Assembly (NCBI RefSeq): GCF_900243745.1
Contig: NZ_LT984798.1
Span: forward strand, 62,001 to 126,000
Source: Desulfovibrio sp. G11
Lineage (GTDB): Bacteria > Desulfobacterota > Desulfovibrionia > Desulfovibrionales > Desulfovibrionaceae
Direction: 5' to 3'
Length of the DNA stretch: 64,000 nt
The stretch's first letter is position 1. Every line of letters starts with the position of its first letter. The notes under the pieces are model-generated. The model searched no databases. It was given only the letters and a program-made list of their open reading frames with translations, and had not been told where the DNA came from. Below are positions 1 to 7,991 of this stretch, one piece after another. The position numbers and the translations under genes are program-made.

Positions 1-770
1 GCTGTTCGAATGAAGCGCTCTGCCTTGCCGTTGGTTTGTGGTCTATAAGGCCGTGTGCGTTTATGCGTTATCCCAAACTCACGGCAAGCGTCTCGAAATT
101 TCCAAGACCTATAGCAAGCGCCATTGTCCGTCAGAATTCGTTCTACTTTGATGCCGTGCGAAGCATACCACGCGATGGCAAACCACAAAAACTCTATGGC
201 AGATTCCGCCGTTTCATCCGGCAGTACTGCCGTATACGCGGCCCTGGAAGCGTCATCCACACATACATGTAAATATTCCCAACCTGGTCGACGCCGACGG
301 ACTTGCCGTGTCCCCGTCTTCCTATGACCAACTCCATCAATCTTGCCGAGACGCTTGATGTCCAGATGAAGCATCTGCCCCGGCTTCGCCCATTGATAAC
401 GCTGTACCGGCTCTTTTTCTTCCAAAGAAGAAAGCCGGGAGCAGCCGAGTCTGCGCAAGGCACGAAACACAGTACTGCGACACAGGCCAAGGCGTAATGC
501 GATTGCGTCGCCAGTCTGTCGCTTTTTCCGCAACTCAAAAATTCTGGAAACGTCCAGCTCCGTCAGCCGATTTCTGCAATGTCGAGGCCGGGAAGAGGCG
601 TCTGCTAAAGAAGCAAGACCTCCTTCACGGTATCGCTTCATCCATTTTCTGGCGGTTCGCAGGCTTACTCCAAATCCTGCCGCCACCGTAGCGGCAGGAT
701 TGTCCCGCATCCGCTGTATCATTTCTTCTCGACCTCTTGCGGTCAGTTTGGCATTCTTATGGCTGTTCAC
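1..770 (-). CDS. IS481-family transposase, C-terminus outside the window
   Basis: Minus-strand reading from a GTG at 770 gives an uninterrupted frame to the window edge. It has an N-terminal helix-turn-helix segment (GVSLRTARKWMKRYREGG) and a second helix-rich part. An integrase-type catalytic core follows, with acidic residues visible in LHLDIKRLGK (first Asp), ILTDNGACYRS (second Asp) and TNGKAERFIR (Glu). This order and spacing is the usual IS481 DDE layout. The GTG start is chosen because an in-frame stop lies about eleven codons upstream; an ATG 16 codons further in is an alternative. Whether the copy is active cannot be told, because the C-terminus and left end are missing. Confidence 0.85.
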   Translation of the reverse strand, partial: MNSHKNAKLTARGREEMIQRMRDNPAATVAAGFGVSLRTARKWMKRYREGGLASLADASSRPRHCRNRLTELDVSRIFELRKKRQTGDAIALRLGLCRSTVFRALRRLGCSRLSSLEEKEPVQRYQWAKPGQMLHLDIKRLGKIDGVGHRKTGTRQVRRRRPGWEYLHVCVDDASRAAYTAVLPDETAESAIEFLWFAIAWYASHGIKVERILTDNGACYRSWKFRDACREFGITHKRTRPYRPQTNGKAERFIRT

Positions 771-856
771 CTTCTCCCTCGATCGGTTTGCTGTGGTCTG
801 TTAACTCCAGCTTTACCGACTTGGGGGAGGGTGAACAACCTATTGGAACACTACAC
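1..856 (-). mobile_element. IS481-family insertion sequence, cut off by the window start
   Basis: The element has one visible end at 856, where the terminal sequence GTGTAGTGTTCCAATAGG (read on the minus strand) meets the tetranucleotide CTAG at 857-860. The same terminal sequence recurs in the 112-bp mini-element at 7696-7807, which also sits between two CTAG copies. IS481 elements are known to favour CTAG-containing targets, so this fits the family. The other end lies outside the window. Confidence 0.85.
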
Positions 857-1028
857 CTAGTGAAAAGGCCGTGCCTTGGCGAGGCAGTGCGAATGTCGCA
901 CAAAGCCCTTGGGGTGATAGTACGTTCAGAGTAACGTATCGTAAGGAAGCGTTGCCCGGATGGATGGGGGGGCGGGATCTATGCCCCGCGGTATACGGTG
1001 GTACACAGCGGTATACAGATTGGAGACG

Positions 1029-1056
1029 AAAAAAGGGCCTGCATTTCTGCAAACCC
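1029..1056 (-). terminator. Rho-independent terminator of tRNA-Leu
   Basis: On the minus strand a nine-pair stem (GGGTTTGCA with TGCAGGCCC, two G-T pairs) closes a GAAA loop and is followed by six T. It begins about a dozen bases after the tRNA 3' end, so it should end that transcript. Confidence 0.8.
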
Positions 1057-1067
1057 TTTAACTTTTC

Positions 1068-1154
1068 TGGTACCGAGAGCGAGACTTGAACTCGCAAGGG
1101 GTTGCCCCCGGCGGATTTTGAGTCCGCTGCGTCTACCAATTCCACCATCCCGGC
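1068..1154 (-). tRNA. tRNA-Leu (anticodon CAA)
   Basis: Minus-strand cloverleaf of 87 nt. The acceptor arm GCCGGGA pairs with TCTCGGT, the discriminator and encoded CCA follow (ACCA), and the anticodon stem GCGGA/TCCGC closes a CTCAAAA loop that gives CAA. A variable arm (GCCGGGGGCAACCCC region) is long, as expected of a class II leucine tRNA. The T arm carries GTTCAAGTC. A promoter lies upstream at 1203-1231 and a terminator downstream at 1029-1056, so it looks like a single-gene transcript. Confidence 0.96.
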
Positions 1155-1202
1155 ACATTGGGGTTCCAGGGCGATACGCCTGTACCCGTGGTGCGAAAAG
1201 CT

Positions 1203-1231
1203 TTTTATCCCAATGAACAGGGGTAAGTCAA
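1203..1231 (-). promoter_or_regulatory. Sigma-70-type promoter of tRNA-Leu
   Basis: Minus-strand TTGACT (1226-1231), a 17-bp spacer and ATAAAA (1203-1208). The predicted start is about 40 bases before the mature tRNA 5' end. Confidence 0.65.
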
Positions 1232-1318
1232 GAACCTCTGCTGCCCTGAACAAAAACAGACAAAAGCCACAGGTTCATCATGCTGCTTGCAGCCGTCCTG
1301 CAAATTTTCTGTTCTGCC

Positions 1319-2815
1319 CTACTCCTCAAGCCAGTGCGCAGCTCTTTGCACCGCGCGATGCCACTGATACAGCAGCTCGTCTCTCCTGTCTCCGGGCATT
1401 GAGGGAGAAAAACAGCGATCAAGTTTCCACAAACTTGCCAGCTCTTCTTCATTTTCCCAAAAACCTGTGGCAAGTCCGGCAAGATAGGCAACCCCGAGGG
1501 CAGTCGTTTCTGTTACTGTGGGCCGCTCAACCAGAACCCCTGTGAGGTCCGCCTGAAACTGCATGAGCATGTTGTTGCGGCTGGCGCCGCCGTCCACCCG
1601 AAGCGCCGTAAGGGCAATACCCGTGTCTTTTTGCATGGCATCAATAATATCCAGTGTCTGCAACGCAATGGCTTCAGTTGCAGCTCGGGCGATATGTCCT
1701 CTGCCGGTTCCCCTGGTCAGGCCCACGATGGTCCCCCGGGCGTACTGATCCCAATAGGGTGCGCCAAGGCCCACAAAGGCAGGAACCATATAAACCCCGC
1801 CATTATCCGGCACAGTACCGGCCAGCCTTTCCATTTCTGAAGAATCTTTGATGATGCCCAACCCGTCACGCAACCACTGCACCACCGCACCGCCCACAAA
1901 AACACTGCCTTCGAGCGCGTAGGAATATCCCCCCGCAGTCTGCCACGCCACAGTGGTGAGCATATTGTTCAAGCTGGCGTGCGGACTATGCCCGGTGTTG
2001 AGCAACAGGAAACAGCCCGTGCCATAGGTATTTTTTGCCATCCCCAGGCTCATGCAGGCGTTGCCATAGGTGGCGGCCTGCTGATCACCGGCAATACCAG
2101 CGACAGGCACCGCCCGGCCAAAAAATTCAGGATGTACCTCGGCCAGATGACTGGATGAAGGGACGACCTCGGGCAGCATGGAGGGCGGCACCCCCACAAT
2201 CTCAAGCAGTTCGCTGTCCCACTGCCCCGTGTGGATATTGAACATCATCGTCCGGCTGGCATTGGACGGGTCCGTGACGTGGGTTCCCCGCTTGCTCAGG
2301 TTCCACACAATCCAGGAATCCACCGTGCCGAACAGTAATTCTCCGGCATCGGCCTTTGCCCTGGCTCCCGGTACATTATCCAGTATCCAGCGCACCTTGC
2401 TGCCGGAAAAATATGCATCCAGCACAAGCCCTGTCTTTTCCTGAATAATGTGCGCTTTGCCGTCAACCCGCAACTGATCACAAAAGGCCGCTGTACGCCG
2501 GTCCTGCCAGACAATGGCGTTATAAACAGGCGCCCCGGTAGACTTCTCCCACACGATGGTAGTTTCCCGTTGATTAGCTATACCTACGGCCGCAATTTCA
2601 TTGCCGCTCACTCGTGCGAGCCGCAGGCATTCATGCAGAACCTGCGCCTGCGAATCAAAAATTTCATTGGGCGAATGCTCGACCCACCCTGGCTCAGGAT
2701 ATATCTGGGTAAACTCTTTTTGCGCAACCTGCACTATGTTGGCATCACGATCAAAAAGGATCGCGCGTGAACTGGTTGTACCCTGGTCAAGGGCCAGTAT
2801 GTAGCGTGGGGCCAT
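1319..2815 (-). CDS. glpK: Glycerol kinase
   Basis: Catalyses ATP-dependent phosphorylation of glycerol to sn-glycerol 3-phosphate in the cytoplasm. The 498-residue protein has the usual length of the FGGY-type glycerol kinases. It opens with the phosphate-binding motif [14 protein letters not shown], has [12 protein letters not shown] in the N-terminal lobe, a second nucleotide-binding segment around [13 protein letters not shown], and the C-terminal [17 protein letters not shown] block. The start at MAPRY is chosen because GGAGGA lies five bases upstream; in-frame codons extend further but have no ribosome site. No glycerol facilitator or dehydrogenase gene is next to it here. The IS4-type element at 2997 sits about 180 bp upstream and may have separated it from an older regulatory region. 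Confidence 0.96.
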   Translation of the reverse strand: MAPRYILALDQGTTSSRAILFDRDANIVQVAQKEFTQIYPEPGWVEHSPNEIFDSQAQVLHECLRLARVSGNEIAAVGIANQRETTIVWEKSTGAPVYNAIVWQDRRTAAFCDQLRVDGKAHIIQEKTGLVLDAYFSGSKVRWILDNVPGARAKADAGELLFGTVDSWIVWNLSKRGTHVTDPSNASRTMMFNIHTGQWDSELLEIVGVPPSMLPEVVPSSSHLAEVHPEFFGRAVPVAGIAGDQQAATYGNACMSLGMAKNTYGTGCFLLLNTGHSPHASLNNMLTTVAWQTAGGYSYALEGSVFVGGAVVQWLRDGLGIIKDSSEMERLAGTVPDNGGVYMVPAFVGLGAPYWDQYARGTIVGLTRGTGRGHIARAATEAIALQTLDIIDAMQKDTGIALTALRVDGGASRNNMLMQFQADLTGVLVERPTVTETTALGVAYLAGLATGFWENEEELASLWKLDRCFSPSMPGDRRDELLYQWHRAVQRAAHWLEE

Positions 2816-2921
2816 AGTATTCCTCCGCTCTTGCCGTGAGGCTCTGCCGTTTCGCTCTTGAGCGATGGTACACATCTCCGTCCTGTTTGAACAGAAGCAG
2901 GTCACATGGACAACATAAAAA

Positions 2922-2972
2922 CAGGCCGCCGGTTCGTCAGCGTTGCAACAGCAACCGGAACCGGACGGCCTG
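2922..2972. repeat. Long inverted repeat upstream of glpK
   Basis: CAGGCCG-CCGGTTC at 2922-2935 pairs with GAACCGG-A-CGGCCTG at 2958-2972: fourteen pairs with a one-base bulge and a 22-base loop. It lies between glpK and the IS4-type insertion, in the glpK leader or promoter region. On the plus strand a T-rich run follows after a gap, but no plus-strand gene ends here, so a terminator role is unclear. Confidence 0.5.
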
Positions 2973-2996
2973 TGCTACCGGTTTTTCTTTCGCGGT

Positions 2997-4256
2997 CATT
3001 GCTGTCCGGCTAAGGGGTAACAAAAAAGTCCAAAATCTCAGCAGTATGTGGTATAAGAAGTTACCACAACAACTTGCCACACAAGGAGATTTTGGACTTG
3101 AGCCATCATACTACACTCTTCTCTCAACTGCTATCCCTGATACCGGGACATGTTTTTGAAAAACTCGAACGCAAGCACAAAACTGGCCGCTCTTCACGCC
3201 AATTTGGATTCAAGGAGCAATTCACCGTCATGGCCTTTATCCAACTCGCTGCAAGGCGCTCTTTACGCGATGGGCTTCGCGCCTTGGAGGCGGCCAAGAG
3301 ACGGCTGTATCACCTCGGCTTGAAATCAGTAGCGCGTTCCACGGTTGCCGATGCCAACAATTCAAGGCCTGTGGAATTTTTCAAAGACCTGTTCGCTGAA
3401 ATGTATGGCCTGTGCCATCTTCGTGCGCCTCGTCACAAATTCCGCTTCAAGTGCAAGCTGTACAGCATGGACGCCACCACCATCAGCCTATGCCTGTCCA
3501 TCTTTCCCTGGGCGTCGTTCCGGCGGAACAAGGCTGGCGTGAAAGTAAATACCGTGCTTGACCACGATGGCTACATTCCCGCTTTTCTCGATATCAACAA
3601 TGCCAAAACCCACGAAAGCCGCATGGCCAAAAGTCTTTCATTGCCAAAGGGTTCCATCGTCACCTTCGATAAAGGCTATATCTGCTATTCCTGGTTTCGC
3701 ATGTTGACCGCGAAGGGCATTTTCTTCGTAACCCGACTGAAGAGCAATGCTGCCTATAAGCTCGTTGATCGCCGCGCCGTAGACCGGAAAACCGGGGTCA
3801 CGTCCGATCACATCATTGACGTGAGCAGCCGGGGAAAAACCACTCGTCTACGCAGAATCGGCTATCGCGATGCGAAAACCGGCAAACGGTACGAATTTTT
3901 GACCAACCATTTCCGCCTGTCCGCCAAGACAATTGCTGATATCTATAAAGAACGCTGGCAAATTGAAATATTCTTCCGCGAAGTCAAACAAAATCTGCAT
4001 ATTAAAAGCTTTGTCGGGCGCTCGGAGAATGCGGTGCACATCCAGATTTATACGGCCCTGACCGTGTATTTACTCCTGGCCTATCAGAAATTCCTGAGCA
4101 AGCTTGGGCTGTCGGTGCAACAACTCTTCGAGCTCATTTGCTTGAATCTGTTCGGCAAGGATTCTCTGGAAGAACTTCTGAATCCACGAAGACGAAAAAC
4201 TATAAACACCTATAGTTATAGCCTGTTAGCTATGGGTGCTTAACCGGACAACATTG
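2997..4256 (+). mobile_element. IS4-type insertion sequence, copy 1 (intact)
   Basis: A 1260-bp element bounded by related ends (CATTGCTGTCCGGCTAAG on the left, CAATGTTGTCCGGTTAAG on the right strand). It is flanked by a 9-bp target duplication TTTCGCGGT at 2988-2996 and 4257-4265. It landed between glpK and the DUF2333 gene without breaking a recognisable gene. Copies 2 and 4 in this window are almost identical to it; copy 3 is a diverged relative. Confidence 0.95.
3098..4243 (+). CDS. IS4-family transposase, copy 1
   Basis: A DDE transposase of 381 residues if it starts at the TTG at 3098, which has AAGGAG ten bases upstream; copy 3 has ATG at the same place, which supports this choice. 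An N-terminal DUF4372-like segment precedes the catalytic core. Acidic residues are visible in LYSMDATT (first Asp), VTFDKGY (second Asp) and the IS4 signature Y-x2-R-x3-E-x6-K (YKERWQIEIFFREVK) carrying the catalytic Glu. The frame is open from end to end, so this copy could be active. Confidence 0.93.
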   Translation: MSHHTTLFSQLLSLIPGHVFEKLERKHKTGRSSRQFGFKEQFTVMAFIQLAARRSLRDGLRALEAAKRRLYHLGLKSVARSTVADANNSRPVEFFKDLFAEMYGLCHLRAPRHKFRFKCKLYSMDATTISLCLSIFPWASFRRNKAGVKVNTVLDHDGYIPAFLDINNAKTHESRMAKSLSLPKGSIVTFDKGYICYSWFRMLTAKGIFFVTRLKSNAAYKLVDRRAVDRKTGVTSDHIIDVSSRGKTTRLRRIGYRDAKTGKRYEFLTNHFRLSAKTIADIYKERWQIEIFFREVKQNLHIKSFVGRSENAVHIQIYTALTVYLLLAYQKFLSKLGLSVQQLFELICLNLFGKDSLEELLNPRRRKTINTYSYSLLAMGA

Positions 4257-4311
4257 TTTCGCGGTAGCGCGAACCATTGTATTTCACCAGGCGCGATAGC
4301 GCCCTTCTGCC

Positions 4312-5232
4312 TTACATGCGAATGCTGTTACGTATATCTTCCAGACGAGCCTTGGCAAACAGCAAGTAGGACAGGACAAGTTCTCCGGAATTGAAAGACG
4401 ACGTGATATACAGCGGGTCATACTCACAAATACGGTTCAGATAAGACATGGCTGATGCCATGTTTCCTTCATTATTCTTGGCTTTGATCTCAGGGTACAG
4501 GACATAAAGAGTATTAATAAAGTCACGCAGAACCAAAACGATTCCCTGAACTTCATAAATACGGTTATCAAGAGTATAGAAAGACATGTTTTGCGCGTTT
4601 TGCAAAAGGCCAAGAGCATATCCGAGCAGATTTTCTCCTGTCACCGTCACAAAAGAAGCATACAGATCATCAGAACGGCAATTATACACACCAGTGCCGT
4701 TGTCTAATGATTTTTTATAGTCTTCAAGAAGCTTGAGGCCCTTTTTGTATGATCCTTCAGCAGAAGGAAACATGAAGCTGCGCGGATCAATGGCAAAGCT
4801 GTTAATACGGGCCTTATACAAAAACTCGCTTTCCCTGTCGCTGGTTCCCAGCTTGGCTATCTGACTGGAGTAAAGATCCAGCAGGAATCTGGTGGCGTGG
4901 TACACCCCATACTGGCGATACGCACGGTTATCCAGGATAAAGCGGTTGAAGACGATATCATTGATGCTCCAGCCAAAGGTGGAATTAAGCTCGCGCCGCA
5001 TCTGATGGGTGATGGCATCAAGCAGAATTTTACCTTTCTCGTTTTCCGGCAACGAGTCTGCAGCGGCAGGCAGAGCCATCGGCTCTGGAAAGGTCGTGGC
5101 GTCAATAAACGAATAAGCACGCTGCAACCCCCACACGGCGACCAGAATGCCCAGAAAAAGACATACTTGCACGGCCAGGGTTTTCAGCACAACTTGCAGC
5201 TTCAGAATGGGAGGAAGTGTCGGCAGTTTCAT
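4312..5232 (-). CDS. DUF2333 family membrane-anchored protein
   Basis: A 306-residue protein that I assign to the DUF2333 family (function unknown) from its overall sequence. One N-terminal membrane segment (about residues 15-38, VVLKTLAVQVCLFLGILVAV) is followed by a soluble helical part rich in aromatic residues; it probably faces the periplasm. The start MKLPTLPP is chosen because AAGGAT lies eight bases upstream; an ATG eight codons earlier lacks a site. It is in the same direction as the SLC13-type permease gene, but 230 bp separate them, so co-transcription is uncertain. Confidence 0.75.
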   Translation of the reverse strand: MKLPTLPPILKLQVVLKTLAVQVCLFLGILVAVWGLQRAYSFIDATTFPEPMALPAAADSLPENEKGKILLDAITHQMRRELNSTFGWSINDIVFNRFILDNRAYRQYGVYHATRFLLDLYSSQIAKLGTSDRESEFLYKARINSFAIDPRSFMFPSAEGSYKKGLKLLEDYKKSLDNGTGVYNCRSDDLYASFVTVTGENLLGYALGLLQNAQNMSFYTLDNRIYEVQGIVLVLRDFINTLYVLYPEIKAKNNEGNMASAMSYLNRICEYDPLYITSSFNSGELVLSYLLFAKARLEDIRNSIRM

Positions 5233-5465
5233 CTCTAGATCCTTGTATAAAATCAATCTTGATACGGCTTCGTACAGGAATAGATTCTATTCCCGCAAAG
5301 TGCAAACAGGGCGGAACAGTGCCGGGCTGAATTTGCCTGCTCGCCGGCCACCGCCGGAAAAGACGTTCGTGGCCGCCGGCACGTCGTCGTTATCCGTATC
5401 ATAAATGGCTGTGCAAACGGCGGCAAGCCCGGCCTGTATCAGATCATCAGAGAAAATCCAGAAAG

Positions 5466-7295
5466 TTAACGCAAATAAAGCACCCAGCAAAAAAACATTG
5501 TCGCCAGCAGCGCCAACAGCAGCAAGGGCGCACCGACCTTGGCGTAGTCCTTCAGGCTGTACCCGCCCGGCTCACGAACAAGCATATGTACTGCCGAACC
5601 AAGCGGAGAAATAAATACCGCAGAACAGGCAATGGCTACAGACATGGCACAGGCCTGGGGACTGATACCCATTTTCAGGCCCACATCTACCGCCATAGGG
5701 GCGATCAGCATGGCTACCGCCGTGCTGGAAAGGCAAAACCCCAGCAGGGCCGTAATCATAAACAACCCGGCCAGCACAGCAAAGGGGCCCGCCCCGGATA
5801 AAAGCTGAATGAAACCGTCGGAAACCAGAGAAATAATCCCCGACTTCTGGAGCGCAAGCACCAGCGGCAAAATTCCGGCGATCATGACAACGGTCTGCCA
5901 GTCTATCACCTCATAAATAGAGTTCAGCGGCACACAACGCATGAGCACCAGAGCGGCAGTGGCGGCGAGAATGGCCGTTACCGGCGGCAGCAGGCTGAAA
6001 GCCATGAGGACCACCATAGCAGCCATAATGATCAGTGTAATTTTTCCCTTCTGCCTCGCGGGAATCACTTCTTTATAGTCCTGGGGCAATGTAAGCAGAA
6101 GATACTGGCTTTTATTGCGCTCAAGCCGCAGGATATCTTCCCACGCGCCGCAGACCAGCAGAACGTCGCCGAACTTGAGAGGAATATCGGCCACATCTTC
6201 CGTCAGCGTTTCTCCCTTGCGGCGTATACCGAGCACCATGCTCTGAAAAGTGCTTTGAAAAAGAGTTTCTTTCAGCGACTTTCCGATAAGCGTTGACTCC
6301 GGATTGAGCATCACTTCTGCAAGGCCTACCACCTGAAAAAAATTTCTCCGCTTGGAGGCAGTAGCAGAAACCTGCTCCAGCGAAAACGTTTCTATAAAGG
6401 TATGCAGCTGATTGGACGAACCTATAACCATGAGAAGGTCCCCGGCCTGGAGCACTTTTTCGGGTTTTGCCGGTGTAATGGTTCGCCTTCTGCCATTGCC
6501 GTCACCTTCCACTGCCAGCAGGGTGATTCCATACCGGGCGCTGAGCTGCATGCGCGCCACAGTGCGGTCCACAAGATCTGAACCTTCAGGAATACGCAAC
6601 AAAAACTGCTGTTTGTCGATCTTGTGATGGCGCAGCAGATCATCGATGGAAAGGCTTTTTTTGCGTTCTATCCGCGAATCTTTGGGGGCCAGCATGTCTT
6701 GCCCGCAAAGCAGCATAAAAGCCATCGCCAGCAGCAATATGAGTATGCCAAAGGGCGTAAAACTGAAAAAACCCAAAGTTTCAAGGCCCCGTTCGCGCAA
6801 GATGCCATTGACAATAATGTTGGGCGTAGTCGCCACCAGAGTCATCATGCCGCTGATAAGCGCGGCGAGAGCCAGCGGCATGAGCAGCCGCCTGGGGTTG
6901 ATACGGGTTTTTTCCGCCACAGAAAGAGTAATGGGAATAAATATGGCAGCCGTAGCAGTGGAACTCATGAACGCTCCTACAGAGGCGGCTGCCCCCATAA
7001 TCATGAGCAGCAGCCTGCGCTCACTTCTGCCCCCGCGGCGAATGATCATCTCGCCCACCCGCTGGGCAATGCCCGTATGAATAATGGCCTTACCCACTAT
7101 AAACATACAGCTGATAATAAGCACCGTGGTGCTGGCAAATCCGGATATGGCCTCCTGCACGGGCAATACGCCGCTGAGCGTCAGAGCCAGTATAATAAGA
7201 ACGGCAACCACATCATTGCGCAGCGCGTTAGTTACAAGAAAAATAACAGCCACACCAAGCACTGCAAGGGTGACAGTCATATCATAAGTGAGCAT
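5466..7295 (-). CDS. SLC13/DASS-type permease with two TrkA-C (RCK_C) domains
   Basis: A 609-residue integral membrane protein. Five or six N-terminal membrane segments (residues about 5-190) carry the conserved STATAAIFIP and TTPNIIVNGIL hairpins of this family. Two cytoplasmic RCK_C-type domains follow (about 205-300 and 310-390), then a second membrane half with FCLSSTAVAMLIAPM and SPLGSAVHM. This is the layout of the divalent-anion sodium symporter relatives; the substrate (sulfate, dicarboxylate or other) cannot be told from sequence. The start MLTYDM is preferred over an ATG five codons earlier because GGAG lies nine bases before it and overlaps the earlier start. Confidence 0.85.
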   Translation of the reverse strand: MLTYDMTVTLAVLGVAVIFLVTNALRNDVVAVLIILALTLSGVLPVQEAISGFASTTVLIISCMFIVGKAIIHTGIAQRVGEMIIRRGGRSERRLLLMIMGAAASVGAFMSSTATAAIFIPITLSVAEKTRINPRRLLMPLALAALISGMMTLVATTPNIIVNGILRERGLETLGFFSFTPFGILILLLAMAFMLLCGQDMLAPKDSRIERKKSLSIDDLLRHHKIDKQQFLLRIPEGSDLVDRTVARMQLSARYGITLLAVEGDGNGRRRTITPAKPEKVLQAGDLLMVIGSSNQLHTFIETFSLEQVSATASKRRNFFQVVGLAEVMLNPESTLIGKSLKETLFQSTFQSMVLGIRRKGETLTEDVADIPLKFGDVLLVCGAWEDILRLERNKSQYLLLTLPQDYKEVIPARQKGKITLIIMAAMVVLMAFSLLPPVTAILAATAALVLMRCVPLNSIYEVIDWQTVVMIAGILPLVLALQKSGIISLVSDGFIQLLSGAGPFAVLAGLFMITALLGFCLSSTAVAMLIAPMAVDVGLKMGISPQACAMSVAIACSAVFISPLGSAVHMLVREPGGYSLKDYAKVGAPLLLLALLATMFFCWVLYLR

Positions 7296-7576
7296 AAAAA
7301 ACGTCTCCACAGAAAAATAGTACGTCCGGTGATTAACACCGGATCAAATTGCACATAAAATCAAATTGCATGAAAATGCTGACAGACAACCACCTTCATC
7401 TTGTGAGGCGGCGAGATGAACCCCGTTCAGAGATAAAAAAGACGCTATCCGGAATTTCTGTCTAAAAAAGACATTCCAGCAGCGCCTGATAATGACGGCG
7501 AACAGCGGCAAGGTCAATACGTCCGGCGGCCGGTGTGCCGCTTGAGCAATACCTGTGAACTACTTGGGGGGTATTG

Positions 7577-7694
7577 TAGAGCATTTCACACTTGAAATGC
7601 TCTACAAGGATTTGTCTCCAAATCCTTGTAGCCAAATGATTGTAGGGCGGCTTTGCCGACCGTTAAGCAATCATTTGAAACGCTCATTGCTCTA
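7577..7694. repeat. Three-hairpin dispersed repeat, copy 1
   Basis: About 118 bp holding three strong stem-loops in a row: TAGAGCATTTCA/TGAAATGCTCTA (12 pairs, loop CACT), CTACAAGGATTTG/CAAATCCTTGTAG (13 pairs, loop TCTC) and AAATGATTG/CAATCATTT around a GC-rich centre. Related copies lie at 36641-36746 and 51411-51528. Both ends read TAGAGCA, like short terminal inverted repeats. Confidence 0.85.
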
Positions 7695-7695
7695 G

Positions 7696-7807
7696 GTGTA
7701 GTGTTCCAATAGGTTGTTCACCCTCCCCCAAGTCGGTAAAGCTGGAGTTAACAGACCACAGCAAACCGAGTGAGGGAAAGGGTGAACAACGTGTTGACAC
7801 TCTACAC
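7696..7807. mobile_element. 112-bp non-autonomous derivative of the IS481-type element
   Basis: The 28-bp ends GTGTAG...GTTGTTCACCC are inverted and differ at only a few positions. CTAG flanks the element on both sides (7692-7695 and 7808-7811). The first 80 bases or so match the end of the IS481-type element at 856 and inward; no transposase is present. It looks like an internally deleted copy moved by the parent transposase. It landed exactly in the CTAG at the end of the three-hairpin repeat. Confidence 0.85.
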
Positions 7808-7991
7808 CTAGTGACAACGCAGCAGAAATGCGCCTTGCCCGGTCACAGGACTGCCGCATCTGCTCGGAATCTGTGGCCGTCAGGGCCTTGGCAAGCCCAT
7901 TGCGGTGCGGCACGGCTTTTTGCCAGCCGGGTTGCACCCAAGGGAGTCGCCTTGCCCATCCTGAAAAAACAGAACCAAGTGTTGAAGAATT

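Larger units (their letters stand above)
7296..7991. other. Intergenic region holding repeats and a possible gene remnant
   Basis: Between the permease and the DUF4125 gene there is no intact gene. The middle is a three-hairpin repeat (7577-7694) with an IS481-derived mini-element inserted in its last bases (7696-7807). On the minus strand, open stretches flank both elements: one ends TDSEQMRQSCDRARRISAAL at about 7815, another runs ARIDLAAVRRHYQALLECLF-like (GRIDLAAVRRHYQALL) to a TAG near 7465. They may be pieces of one decayed gene, but I do not recognise it. Confidence 0.4.

Noticed and set aside
2922-2972. A terminator on the plus strand
   Set aside because: No plus-strand gene ends here, and the T-rich bases are separated from the stem.
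7577-7694. A CRISPR array
   Set aside because: The repeats are internal stem-loops of different sequence, not evenly spaced identical repeats with spacers, and no cas gene is present.
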